From Pigmentiphaga sp. NML030171 (GTDB taxonomy: Bacteria > Pseudomonadota > Gammaproteobacteria > Burkholderiales > Burkholderiaceae_B), in the NCBI RefSeq assembly GCF_002188635.1, contig NZ_NINX01000015.1, forward strand, positions 124,001 through 188,000: 64,000 nt of DNA, written 5' to 3'. The stretch's first letter is position 1. The number at the start of each line of letters is the position of its first letter. Shown one piece after another: positions 41,567 through 50,080 of this stretch. The notes beneath the pieces were generated by a model that saw only the letters and a list, made by a program, of their open reading frames with translations, had not been told where the DNA came from and searched no databases. A program made the position numbers and the translations under genes.

Positions 41567-42675
41567 GTCGTTTCCTTTCCATCGCCGCCCGGCACGGCCG
41601 GGTCGAGCTCGTAGATGCGGGTCGGCGTGCGAAAGCGCACCTGCGGCGACAGGCTGTTCGCCACCACGAGATAACGTTTGCCATCGTGGCGGAAATACGC
41701 CGCGTCGGTAGCGCCGTGGGTGGGGAACGACATGGCGGGAACCAGCCTGTCGTCGGCGAACCGGTAGATGACCGACTCCAGGTCGGTGATGGGCGCCTCG
41801 CGGGTGCCGCGCAGGAAATTCACTACTACCAGCGCCTGTATGTCGTCCAGCCATGCAAACTCCCTGCCGCCGGGGCCTGAGACCGTCTGGTGCGGCACGA
41901 AGCGGCCGTCCGACCACCTGTACAGCAGCGTGTCGCCGAGCAGATTGCAGAAGGCCAGCCAATGCCGCCCTCGCGTCTCGAAATGGCAGAAGGCGCGCCC
42001 GCTGTTGCCGTCCAGGTCCTGGAAGTGCTCGAACGACGAGCCGTTCCAGCGCAGCAGCCGTGACGGCCGGACATGGTCGGCATAGGCCAGCAGCCGGTGT
42101 CCGTCGACGTCGATATCGGCCCAGTTGTAGCCCCAGGCGGAGTCGATGTGCTGAAAGGGCGAGAAATCCCGGCCAGTCCATTCATACAGGGTCGACATGT
42201 CCTGCCGGGCCGGCGTCTCTCCCGGCGCAGCCACGCACTGGGCCAGCGCCAGAAAGTGGCGAGTTCCGACCGCGAGGTACTTCCATTGCTTGGCCGCGAA
42301 GCTCGGTACCTGCTGCAAAGGCAGGAAACGTCCGGCGTGCAGTTCGAAGATGGTCGATCCCGGGCGCATGTCGTAGGGGCCGGCGCCGTGGCGAAGGCTG
42401 GCCACGGCCAGGAAAGCGCGTTCGCCGATGCGGAAGAACTCCGCGTCCTCGCCGCCCGGGGCGTCCAGGGCCGCGTCCGGCACGAAGCGGCCGCCTTCCC
42501 AACGGTAGATCAGCGTCTGCGTATCGCTGTTCCCCGCCGTCATGTCGGCGGGCGTTCCTTCGACGTCGCGCGCCAATTGCGGCACGGCCAGGTAGCGCGC
42601 CCCCTCGTGCTCGAACGTGGCCGCGGCCCGTGCTCCCGACGTATCCAGTTCCTGGATGCAACGCAGGCCGATCAT
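41563..42675 (-). CDS. Seven-repeat EAR/EPTP-type beta-propeller protein
   Basis: A 370-residue protein made of seven repeats of about 45-50 residues, each of the form hydrophobic-Q-x-h...FxxxGxxYLAVAN followed by hYRWxxGxFVP. Examples are GARYLAVPQL, ERAFLAVASL, TRHFLALAQC, HRLLAYADH, RHWLAFCNL and KRYLVVANS. This is the EAR (EPTP) repeat pattern known from LGI/VLGR1 proteins, predicted to form a seven-bladed propeller. There is no signal peptide. Four-base overlaps on both sides tie it to the amidohydrolase and the 391-residue protein. Role unknown; propeller enzymes, lactonases and scaffolds are all possible. Confidence 0.88.
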   Translation of the reverse strand: MIGLRCIQELDTSGARAAATFEHEGARYLAVPQLARDVEGTPADMTAGNSDTQTLIYRWEGGRFVPDAALDAPGGEDAEFFRIGERAFLAVASLRHGAGPYDMRPGSTIFELHAGRFLPLQQVPSFAAKQWKYLAVGTRHFLALAQCVAAPGETPARQDMSTLYEWTGRDFSPFQHIDSAWGYNWADIDVDGHRLLAYADHVRPSRLLRWNGSSFEHFQDLDGNSGRAFCHFETRGRHWLAFCNLLGDTLLYRWSDGRFVPHQTVSGPGGREFAWLDDIQALVVVNFLRGTREAPITDLESVIYRFADDRLVPAMSFPTHGATDAAYFRHDGKRYLVVANSLSPQVRFRTPTRIYELDPAVPGGDGKETT

Positions 42676-43568
42676 GGCCGCCTCGCCTCGGGAAAGCCGA
42701 ACAGCCTGGCGGGATTCTCGACCAGGATGCGTTTTCGCCCCTCCGGCTCGGGCACCCAGTCCGCCAGCAGGTTCAGCAGATTGCCCGTATCCAGGGCGCC
42801 GTCGGGAATATGCGGCCAGTCGCTGCCCCAGATCACGCGATCGGGCAGGGTCTCGACGATGGCGCGGGCCAAGGGCCGCAGCCGGACATAGTTCCTGTCC
42901 TTGGCCAGGCGATAGGGACCGGACAGCTTGAACCAGCCGCGCCCCTCGTGCGCCGCCCGCAGCAGGCGGTCGAAATCCTCGCGGGTCAGGCCGTCGGTCT
43001 CCAGCATGTAGCCCATGTGATCGATGACGAAATCGGCCCCGATCGACGGCAGGAACGGAATCAGGTCGCGCACCACCCATCCCGGGGTATAGAACTGCAC
43101 GTGCCAGCCCAGGCGCGAGGCGCGGCTCACGCTGCGTTCGATGTAGGCCCGCAGTTCCCGGCCCGGCAATTGGGCGCGCAGGAAGAGATCCAGCCTGAGC
43201 GCGCGGACGCCCCGTTCGTGCATGCGCGCCAGCGTCTCCTGATCGACGTCGTCGTCGACCATGGCCACGCCGCGCGCGTGACCGCCGCAGCGGTCCAGCG
43301 CATCCAGCATGCAGCGGTTGTCGGTGCCGTAGTAGCTGGGCTGCACGATCACGTAGCGCTCCACCCCCAGTGCATCCAGCGCGCCCTCCAGCTTCGATTG
43401 TTCGCCGTCGGGCAGCGTGTAGTGGGGATGCGGGACGCGCGGATACCGGTCGGCCGGCCCGAAGACGTGCACGTGGGCATCGCAGGCCCCCGGGGGCACC
43501 TCGAAACGGGGGCGCTCCAGCGTGGAAGGCGCGCGCATGGGCGTGGAAGTCAGCATGGAATCTGTCAT
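42672..43568 (-). CDS. Amidohydrolase_2-type TIM-barrel hydrolase/decarboxylase
   Basis: A 298-residue metal-dependent hydrolase of the amidohydrolase 2 family (lactonases, ACMSD-like decarboxylases). The N-terminal metal motif is ACDAHVHVFGPADRYPR, with VIDHMGYM in the middle and the catalytic Asp in VIWGSDWPHIP. The proteins closest in style are 2-pyrone-4,6-dicarboxylate lactonase relatives. The ATG at 43568 is used; a TTG at 43589 overlapping the upstream stop is an alternative. Overlaps the EAR gene by four bases. Confidence 0.9.
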   Translation of the reverse strand: MTDSMLTSTPMRAPSTLERPRFEVPPGACDAHVHVFGPADRYPRVPHPHYTLPDGEQSKLEGALDALGVERYVIVQPSYYGTDNRCMLDALDRCGGHARGVAMVDDDVDQETLARMHERGVRALRLDLFLRAQLPGRELRAYIERSVSRASRLGWHVQFYTPGWVVRDLIPFLPSIGADFVIDHMGYMLETDGLTREDFDRLLRAAHEGRGWFKLSGPYRLAKDRNYVRLRPLARAIVETLPDRVIWGSDWPHIPDGALDTGNLLNLLADWVPEPEGRKRILVENPARLFGFPEARRP

Positions 43569-43585
43569 GGCAGGACCGTGGTGTA

Positions 43586-44563
43586 TCAATCGAGATGGAC
43601 GCGCCCGCTCGCGGCGACGCGCCGGTTACGGACCAGTTCGGAAGAAATCGCCTCGCGCATCGCGGCAGGATCGTAGGCCTGGAGCTCGAATCCCTGGCCT
43701 TCAAGGGAAAGACGCAGCCCCGGTTCGGCCATTGCTTCGCGCAACGCGCGTCCGACCGCCTCCTGCTGGGCCGCGGGCGCCCCCGCCGGCATGACCAGGC
43801 CCACCCACGAGCGATAGCTGTAGTCGGTCAGCGCGGGCAGTCCCGATTCGGCGTAGGTCGGCACCTCGGGCAGCAGGTCCCAGCGCTGCGCGCCCGTCGC
43901 CGCCAGCGCGCGTACCCGGCCGCTGCGCACATAGGGCACGATGGGTGCCGTGACGTAGACCATCATGTCGACTTCGCCGGCCACGAGCGCGTTCATGGCC
44001 TGCGCCTCGCCCTTGTACGGCACGTGCCGCGCGGCGATCCCCAGCGCCTGCAGCAGTTCCTCGCTTTGCAGGTGCAGGCTGGTGCCGACGCCGAAGGACC
44101 CGTAGGTCAGCCCGTCGGGATGGGCCTTTGCATGTTCGACCAGTCCCGCCAGATCCGCCACCGGCAATCCCGCACGGACGGCCAGCACTCCCGAGTTCGC
44201 CGCCACGATGGCCAGCGGCGTGAAATCCTTCAACGGGTCGTAGCCGACGGCGCGGTCCACCACCGGGTTCACAGTCAGGATGGACGGCGACACCGCCAGC
44301 AGCGTCTGGCCATCCCGCGGGGCTCGCAGCGCGGCCTGGGCGCCGATCTTGCCCGCCGCGCCCTGGCGGTTCTCGACCACCACCGGGACCTCCAGACGCG
44401 GTTGCAGGTACTGGGCAACCACCCGCGCCACACGGTCGATCGGTCCGCCGGGCGGCGTCGGCACCACGATGGTGAGCGCGCGCTGGGCGTGGGCCGGCGG
44501 GATCCCCGCCATCAATACGGCAGCCAGGGCCAGCGCCCCGCGCCAGCAGCGGTCACGTCGCAT
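43586..44563 (-). CDS. Bug-family periplasmic binding protein
   Basis: A 325-residue Bug receptor with a signal peptide (GALALAAVLMAGIPPAHA). Ligand loops: VVPTPPGGPIDRVARVV, ENRQGAAGKIGAQAALRAP, VGYDPLKDFTP, HVPYKGEAQAMNALVAGEVD and EVPTYAESGLP. Its ATG at 44563 lies inside the 3' end of the aldolase gene; a GTG five codons upstream is also possible. Second gene of the operon. Distinct from the terminal Bug in the same operon. Confidence 0.92.
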   Translation of the reverse strand: MRRDRCWRGALALAAVLMAGIPPAHAQRALTIVVPTPPGGPIDRVARVVAQYLQPRLEVPVVVENRQGAAGKIGAQAALRAPRDGQTLLAVSPSILTVNPVVDRAVGYDPLKDFTPLAIVAANSGVLAVRAGLPVADLAGLVEHAKAHPDGLTYGSFGVGTSLHLQSEELLQALGIAARHVPYKGEAQAMNALVAGEVDMMVYVTAPIVPYVRSGRVRALAATGAQRWDLLPEVPTYAESGLPALTDYSYRSWVGLVMPAGAPAAQQEAVGRALREAMAEPGLRLSLEGQGFELQAYDPAAMREAISSELVRNRRVAASGRVHLD

Positions 44564-45377
44564 CGCCGGCCCCCACACAAGCCAGGGCCTGGACGACGCG
44601 CTCGCGCATTGCCGCGGCCAGCAGGTCGCTGTCTATGCCCGTCATCATGAACGGCGCGGCGCCGCGTTCGATCAGGTCCGCCACATAACGAACGTCGGCA
44701 ACCCCTCCGATGACCAGCGGCTTGCCCGCCCGCAGGCACGCGCGCAGGGCCGCCTCGTGCGCCTCGCGCACGCGGGGATGGGTGGCCTCGCCGGGCACGC
44801 CCAGTTCGGCGCTCAGGTCATTGGTGCCGATGGCCACCAGATCCACGCCGGGTACGCTGGCGATGGCCTCGGCATTCTCGATCCCGAGCGGGCTCTCCAA
44901 CAGCACCTTGACGAGGGTGGCGCGGTTGGCGGTGGCATAGAGTTCCGCCGCCGGCACCCGGCGGAATCCGACGCAGGGCAGCGTCGCGATGGCCGACCGG
45001 TGTCCCTGGGGCGGGAATCGGCAGGCGGCCACCAGGTCCGCGGCCTGCCCGGCCGTTTCGACCCGGGGGAAAATGATGCCCGAGGCCCCCGCATCCAGCA
45101 GCCGTCCCACGACGCCATATTCGCGCTCGGGCACCCTGACCAGCGCCGCCATCCCCAGATCTGCCGCGGTGCCGCACAACGCGCCCGCCACATCCACGGG
45201 CATGGTGCTGTGCTCCAGGTCCACCCAGACCGCGTGGTGTCCCGTGGCCCTGGCCCACCGCACGACATCGGGCGTACGCGCGCATCGCAGGCCCAGCGCC
45301 GCCACCGGCAGCCGGCGAACCAGCCGGTCGATGACGGGATGGACGGCGTCTGTCCGCGAGTTGTCTCGTTGATCCAT
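44553..45377 (-). CDS. HpcH/HpaI-family class II aldolase
   Basis: A 274-residue TIM-barrel aldolase of the HpcH/HpaI (2,4-dihydroxyhept-2-ene-1,7-dioate aldolase) family. Recognisable are VWVDLEHSTM, IIFPRVETAGQAADLV, LLESPLGIENAEAIA and LVAIGTNDLSAELG carrying the metal-binding Glu and Asp. Such enzymes split 4-hydroxy-2-oxo acids to pyruvate or oxaloacetate plus an aldehyde. First gene of the six-gene operon and divergent from a LysR gene 94 bases away, so probably the operon's committed or final carbon-splitting step. Confidence 0.92.
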   Translation of the reverse strand: MDQRDNSRTDAVHPVIDRLVRRLPVAALGLRCARTPDVVRWARATGHHAVWVDLEHSTMPVDVAGALCGTAADLGMAALVRVPEREYGVVGRLLDAGASGIIFPRVETAGQAADLVAACRFPPQGHRSAIATLPCVGFRRVPAAELYATANRATLVKVLLESPLGIENAEAIASVPGVDLVAIGTNDLSAELGVPGEATHPRVREAHEAALRACLRAGKPLVIGGVADVRYVADLIERGAAPFMMTGIDSDLLAAAMRERVVQALACVGAGDAT

Positions 45378-45428
45378 TATCTGTTCTCGCCTCCTCGATG
45401 CCCCGCATCCTAAGCCTCCTTTTTTATA

Positions 45429-45441
45429 TTCTGAAATACAA
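45429..45441. promoter_or_regulatory. Candidate LysR T-N11-A site between the aldolase operon and its LysR gene
   Basis: TTCTGAAATACAA has T-N11-A spacing with TTC-T-GAA inside it, in the AT-rich divergent interval, 31 bases before the LysR ATG. A nearby GATATC-CTAAA-GATAT direct repeat (45458-45473) may be a second contact. Weak but well placed. Confidence 0.4.
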
Positions 45442-45471
45442 TTTGAATGAGGCTTTCGATATCCTAAAGAT

Positions 45472-46362
45472 ATGATCGAGCTACGCCACCTGCGCTACTT
45501 CATCGCCGTCGCGGAAGAACTCAACTTCACGCGCGCCGCCCAGCGGCTGCACATGGCGCAGCCGCCGCTCAGCATCCAGATCCGCGCGCTGGAAGAAGAA
45601 CTCGAGGTGCAATTGTTCGAACGCGACAAGCGGCGCGTGGCGCTGACCCAGGCGGGGCGGCATTTCCTTGAGCGCGCCCGCGGCATCCTGCGCGAGGTCG
45701 AGGATGCGAAAGGAGAAGCCCGAAGCGCCGCCTCGGGCGAGATCGGCGCCATTTCGCTGGGCTATACCGCGTCGTCGATGCTGTCCTCGCTGCCGTCCAT
45801 CCTGCGGGATTTCCAGCTCGCCCATCCCCAGGTGCACATGAACCTGCACGAGATGACCTCGGTCGATCAGCTCGATGCCGTCAACGCGCGCACGCTGGAC
45901 CTGGCCATACTCCGGCATCCCGGGGTGGAGATCCCGGCGGGCATCGCCATCGAGGAATGGCTGCGCTCGCCGCTCGTTGCGGCTATCCCCGCCGGCCATC
46001 CTCTGGCGGCCGCCCCGCTCCACATACGCGACCTGCGCGACCATCCGCTGGTCATGTATCCGCGCCAGGCAGGCATAGGTTTGTATTGGAAGGTGCAGGA
46101 CCTGTGCGCGAAAGCCGGATTCCGGCCGCGCATGGTCCAGGAAGCCCGCGAAGCCTCCACCATCATCGGGCTGGTCGCGGCCGGCGTGGGCATCGCCATC
46201 GTGCCATCGCACACCCGCTGCATCGCCCTCGGTGGAGTGATCTACCAGCGTATCCTGGACAAGGACGCGGTATCGCCGCTGCACCTGGCCTACCGCACGG
46301 CCGATCAGGGCGTTCACCTGCGCAAGTTACTTGTCCAACTGCGCGCGCGCCGGAAAATGTAA
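45472..46362 (+). CDS. LysR-family regulator (BenM/CatM-like opening)
   Basis: A 296-residue LysR protein starting MIELRHLRYFIAVAEELNFT with RLHMAQPPLSIQIRALEEEL, the sequence style of aromatic-catabolism regulators such as CatR/BenM. The effector domain starts near residue 92. Divergent from the aldolase/Bug/amidohydrolase/EAR operon, which is probably its target, and that relationship hints at a ring-derived dicarboxylate as inducer. Confidence 0.93.
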   Translation: MIELRHLRYFIAVAEELNFTRAAQRLHMAQPPLSIQIRALEEELEVQLFERDKRRVALTQAGRHFLERARGILREVEDAKGEARSAASGEIGAISLGYTASSMLSSLPSILRDFQLAHPQVHMNLHEMTSVDQLDAVNARTLDLAILRHPGVEIPAGIAIEEWLRSPLVAAIPAGHPLAAAPLHIRDLRDHPLVMYPRQAGIGLYWKVQDLCAKAGFRPRMVQEAREASTIIGLVAAGVGIAIVPSHTRCIALGGVIYQRILDKDAVSPLHLAYRTADQGVHLRKLLVQLRARRKM

Positions 46363-46649
46363 CTCGGCCATCATGACCGGCCATGCTCCCGCCATGTGTA
46401 TCCGTTCGCTAGCAAGCGAGCTGTTCGTCCTCGGCCACACGGCCTTCGTTCCGGGTTTCCCCGGAAGCTCCATCCCTCATTCAGCCACTGTTCAGGCGCC
46501 TTTGTTGCTCCCGGAGCAATTTCCCCCGCCCGCTCGACGCGCTTTTCGCAGAAAAAAGAAATGGGCTCTTTCTAACAATTGAGACATCCTGCAAACTTCC
46601 GATAACACACGCCCCCTATACTCGTTCGCGCAATTACAACGGGAAAAGC

Positions 46650-46844
46650 ATGATTGTTTTCATTGCCATCATCGCTGCCATCTGCGTAGGGGTCATCGTG
46701 GTCAAGGCTCGCCAACGGGCGAAGGCTCGCGAGATCGCCCGCGAAAGGCATGGCAAGCAGTGCCCGAGCTGCGGCAAGTACGTGCATCCCGCCGCCGCTA
46801 TTTGCAAGCACTGCTACGCCCGGCTGCCGGCGTCCAAGACCTAG
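46650..46844 (+). CDS. Small single-pass membrane protein with a zinc ribbon
   Basis: A 64-residue protein: one N-terminal membrane helix (residues about 2-19), a basic linker (KARQRAKAREIARERH) and a zinc-ribbon with Cys38, Cys41, Cys52 and Cys55 (CPSCGKYVHP, CKHCYARL). Double zinc-ribbon membrane anchors of this kind are of unknown function. GGGAAAAG precedes the ATG. Its TAG shares the palindrome CTAG with the stop codon of the convergent methyltransferase gene. Confidence 0.75.
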   Translation: MIVFIAIIAAICVGVIVVKARQRAKAREIARERHGKQCPSCGKYVHPAAAICKHCYARLPASKT

Positions 46845-47656
46845 GGTTTGCGGAATTTCAACAGGAAGCCATCGGCCTCTCCGATCGCGGCGTAGCGTTC
46901 GCGATCCTTGTCGCCCAGCCGGAAGGTAGGCGGCAGCGTCCACACCCCCGCCGGATGATCCTTGGTATCCCTGGGATTGGCCAGCGCCTCCGAGCTGCCG
47001 ACGAAGACGAAGCCGGCCTGCCGGGCGAGCTGGATCGCGTAATCCTGCCGTACGTAGCCATCGGCGGCGCGCGGGTCCTGGGGCTTGTCGGTCCGGCCGC
47101 GGTGGGCCTCGATGCCCAGGATGCCGCCGGGTTTGAGGGCGCGGTAGAAGGCGGCCATCACCTCTTCGGCGTAACCGTCGTTCATCCAGTTGTGCAGGTT
47201 GCGGAAGGTCAGCACGATGTCGGCGCTGCCCGGCGGGGCGATGTCGTAGCGCCCCTTGCCGAAGGCCGTCACCCGGACCCGGTCGTACCAGGCCGGATTA
47301 GCATCCAGCTTGGCGCGGAAATTCCGGTAGTACTCCTGGTAGTAGGCGCGCCCCCCGCCGTCCTGCGGATACTGGGCGGCGTAGTAGGTGCCGCGCGGCT
47401 TCAGGTACGGCGCCAGGATCTCGGTCCAGTAGCCGGCCCCGGGCGAGATCTCGACCACGGTGGCGTCCGGCCGCAGCTCGAAGAAGTGCAGGACCTCGTA
47501 AGGCTTGCGCGCGGCGTCCCGGGCGACGAAGGCCGGCGTGCGCGCCGGACTGGCGATGGCCTGCTTCAACGCGGTGTCCTCGCCGACCGGCGCGACGGCG
47601 CACCCCGCGCCGACCAGCGACACGCCAACGACCGCGACCAAGGCTTTGAATGACAT
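46841..47656 (-). CDS. Class I SAM-dependent methyltransferase-fold protein with lipoprotein signal
   Basis: A 271-residue protein. Its N-terminus ALVAVVGVSLVGAGCAVAP is a lipoprotein signal with Cys19 as the predicted lipidation site. The rest is a Rossmann methyltransferase: motif I is VVEISPGAGYWTEILAPYL, motif with IVLTFRNLHNW follows near residue 150, then ALKPGGILGIEAH. SAM is not expected in the periplasm, so export of such a fold is odd; similar exported methyltransferase-like proteins occur in other proteobacteria, function unknown. Start at 47656 chosen for its GGGAG ribosome site. Confidence 0.85.
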   Translation of the reverse strand: MSFKALVAVVGVSLVGAGCAVAPVGEDTALKQAIASPARTPAFVARDAARKPYEVLHFFELRPDATVVEISPGAGYWTEILAPYLKPRGTYYAAQYPQDGGGRAYYQEYYRNFRAKLDANPAWYDRVRVTAFGKGRYDIAPPGSADIVLTFRNLHNWMNDGYAEEVMAAFYRALKPGGILGIEAHRGRTDKPQDPRAADGYVRQDYAIQLARQAGFVFVGSSEALANPRDTKDHPAGVWTLPPTFRLGDKDRERYAAIGEADGFLLKFRKP

Positions 47657-47862
47657 GCGAAAGGCTCCCATGGAGAAGGACCCTGCACCGGTGTCGGTGC
47701 GGTCCGTGGCTGCGCATACAATGACGCCGTTCCCCGTTTTAACACCGGCCCGCCCAGGCGGGCCATGCCCAGACCGCATATCGATCTGCGTTTCCCGTCG
47801 CGTCCCGTCCACGGCCGGAAAGCAGACCCCATCGGGGCGCGGCGCCTTTTTCCTTTCCCTCC

Positions 47863-49116
47863 ATGATCTCAAACGCATGCGGCGTCGATTTCGGGACGTC
47901 CAACTCCACTGTCGGCTGGCACCGGCCCGCCGCTCCCTCCCTGCTGCCGCTGGAAGACGGGCAGCCCACCTTTCCCTCGGCGGTCTTCTTCCACGCCGAG
48001 GACATCGAGACCAGCTTCGGCCGCGCGGCGGTCCGGGATTACCTGGAAGGCTATGACGGCCGGTTGATGCGGGCGCTGAAAAGCCTGCTGGGCACGCCGC
48101 TCATGGAAGGCCACACCGAGGTCCAGGGCCGGGCGCTGCCCTTCCGCCTGCTGCTCTCGCATTTCATCGGAGAACTCAAGCGGCGCGCCGAGCACGCGGC
48201 CGGCAGGACTTTCGACCAGGCGGTGTTCGGCCGCCCCGTCTTCTTCGTCGACGACGATCCGCGCGCGGACGCCAAGGCGCAGGAGACCCTGGCGGAGATC
48301 GCCCGCGAGGTAGGCTTCCGCCACGTCGAATTCCAATACGAGCCGATGGCGGCAGCCTTCGACTACGAATCGCAGATCGCCGGCGAGGAACTGGTCCTGG
48401 TGGTGGACATCGGGGGCGGCACGTCGGACTTCACGCTGATACGCCTGAATCCCGCGCGCGCAGCCGCCGCCGAGCGGCGCGAGGACATCCTCGCCAACGG
48501 CGGCGTCCACATCGGCGGCACCGACTTCGACAAGTACCTGAGCCTGCGCACCGTGATGCCGCTGCTGGGCCTGGGCAGCCGCCTGACCAGCGGCAAGGAG
48601 ATGCCCTCGACGCCCTACTTCAACCTGGCATCGTGGCACACCATCAACCAGGTCTATGCCCGCAAGTCGGCCACCATGCTGGCCGAACTGTTCCACGAAT
48701 CGGCCGAGAAGGACAAACTCGCCCGGCTGCTGGAACTGGTCAAGGAGCGCGCCGGCCACTGGGTGGCTTTCCAGGTCGAGGAAGCGAAGATCGCGCTGGC
48801 CGCCGCGCCCGAGGCCCGGATGGACCTGGGCCGCGTCGAGCCCGGTTTGATCCAGGTGGCGACGCGCGCCGACCTGGATGCCGCCATCGAACACCTGGTG
48901 GACCGGATAGGCAGGACGATCGCCGAGCTGCTGGACACCGCCGGCATCGCCGCGCGGGCGGTCGATACGGTGTTCTTCACGGGGGGATCAAGCAGCGTAC
49001 CGCTGCTGCGCAACCGGGTCGCCTCGCTGCTGCCCGCGGCGCGCGCGGTCCAGGGAGACACGTTCGGCAGCATAGGAACGGGCCTGGCCCTGGACGCCGC
49101 GCGGCGCCTGGGGTGA
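47863..49116 (+). CDS. yegD: Hsp70-family chaperone-like protein (YegD type)
   Basis: A 417-residue actin-fold ATPase related to DnaK but lacking the substrate-binding domain, as in YegD. The phosphate loops are CGVDFGTSNSTVGW at the start and VVDIGGGTSDFTLIRL near residue 180; FFTGGSSSVPLLRNRV near residue 375 is the third nucleotide motif. Cytoplasmic. Its ATG lies at the end of a 206-base interval from the divergent methyltransferase. No DnaJ or GrpE partner nearby. Confidence 0.9.
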   Translation: MISNACGVDFGTSNSTVGWHRPAAPSLLPLEDGQPTFPSAVFFHAEDIETSFGRAAVRDYLEGYDGRLMRALKSLLGTPLMEGHTEVQGRALPFRLLLSHFIGELKRRAEHAAGRTFDQAVFGRPVFFVDDDPRADAKAQETLAEIAREVGFRHVEFQYEPMAAAFDYESQIAGEELVLVVDIGGGTSDFTLIRLNPARAAAAERREDILANGGVHIGGTDFDKYLSLRTVMPLLGLGSRLTSGKEMPSTPYFNLASWHTINQVYARKSATMLAELFHESAEKDKLARLLELVKERAGHWVAFQVEEAKIALAAAPEARMDLGRVEPGLIQVATRADLDAAIEHLVDRIGRTIAELLDTAGIAARAVDTVFFTGGSSSVPLLRNRVASLLPAARAVQGDTFGSIGTGLALDAARRLG

Positions 49117-49131
49117 GACGCCGGCCGGGGC

Positions 49132-49950
49132 TCAGCGCCCCGAGACCTGCTCGCTTTCCACGGTCATGTCGAGCACGTAGGCGTAGCGGGAGGCGTCCGC
49201 CGGCGGATTGGCGAGGGTGTAGCGCTTGATACGCAGCACGTTGCGCACGCCGGCCGTATGGGTATAGCCCTGGATGTTGCCGTAGAAGGCTTCCCAGTCG
49301 CCATAGCCCTGCTTGACGCCGGCGGCGTCGTAGCTGACCGTGCGCACCCGCATGCATTTCATGTTCGGGATGAGGGGATGGCTGCAGGGAACCAGGTCCG
49401 GCGCCACCTCCAGGAACATGGTCTCGCCCGCCGACCCGTAGCGCGTCTCGTCGGTGGGCGTGCCGGCCAGCCGCCATTGGCTGCCGTCGGCGAAGGTGAG
49501 TTTCAGGGCGGGCTGCGCCCCCGCCTCGGGCCGCGCGGCGCCACCCAGGATCTCCCAGCCCGACACCGTCGGCAGCCGCTCGGCCACATCCCGTTCGTAC
49601 TTCATCAAGGCCTGGTCCGGGCACATGCGCAAGGTGCCGGCCATCTGCGTGATGGTCATCCGCGCGCCATCCACGCGGTAGCCGCCGCCCAGCATGTTGC
49701 ACAGCCCGGCCACGGAAACGCGCTCCCCGGCGAAGGTCAGTTGCAGCGCCTGGCCACCGTGGGTGTTTACCGCATCCGGCTGGGGCGCGCCGGTCGCGTT
49801 CAGCGCCTGTTGCAGGCGCCAGTGATAGGCCGCCAGGATCGAGGCATCGGTCTTGGCGCCGGAGCCGCCCGCCGCGCCGCCCTGCTGGGCACAGGCCGCC
49901 AGCCCCTGCACCACGACCGCCGCGAGCAGGATTTTCCAGGTCCGTTTCAT
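49132..49950 (-). CDS. META/DUF4377-domain lipoprotein
   Basis: A 272-residue lipoprotein: signal RTWKILLAAVVVQGLAAC with the lipidated Cys at residue 20, a Gly/Ala-rich linker, a META (HslJ-like) domain around residues 40-140 (LTFAGERVSVAGLCNMLGGGYR, MAGTLRMCPDQALMKYE), and a C-terminal DUF4377 domain (CMRVRTVSY, WEAFYGNIQGYTH). Likely in the outer-membrane inner leaflet. HslJ-type proteins relate to envelope stress and novobiocin resistance in E. coli. AAGGAG precedes the ATG. Confidence 0.88.
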   Translation of the reverse strand: MKRTWKILLAAVVVQGLAACAQQGGAAGGSGAKTDASILAAYHWRLQQALNATGAPQPDAVNTHGGQALQLTFAGERVSVAGLCNMLGGGYRVDGARMTITQMAGTLRMCPDQALMKYERDVAERLPTVSGWEILGGAARPEAGAQPALKLTFADGSQWRLAGTPTDETRYGSAGETMFLEVAPDLVPCSHPLIPNMKCMRVRTVSYDAAGVKQGYGDWEAFYGNIQGYTHTAGVRNVLRIKRYTLANPPADASRYAYVLDMTVESEQVSGR

Positions 49951-50080
49951 GGACGTTCTCCTTCTTCTTGAGGCCATCAAGCGTAGCATTCCACGGCGCC
50001 CAGGCGCGCGGCGGCCCGCCGGGGAGTGCTACAACTGCAATAATCGCCCCATACCCGCAACAAGTCCTGACAAAGAAACG

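Noticed and set aside
43569-43589. TTG start of the amidohydrolase overlapping the Bug stop
   Set aside because: Neither start has a strong ribosome site; the ATG at 43568 was kept because ATG is the commoner start and the added residues look unlike the family.
46363-46649. Interval between the LysR gene and the zinc-ribbon gene
   Set aside because: Possible small frames have no ribosome site or family resemblance; nothing supported.
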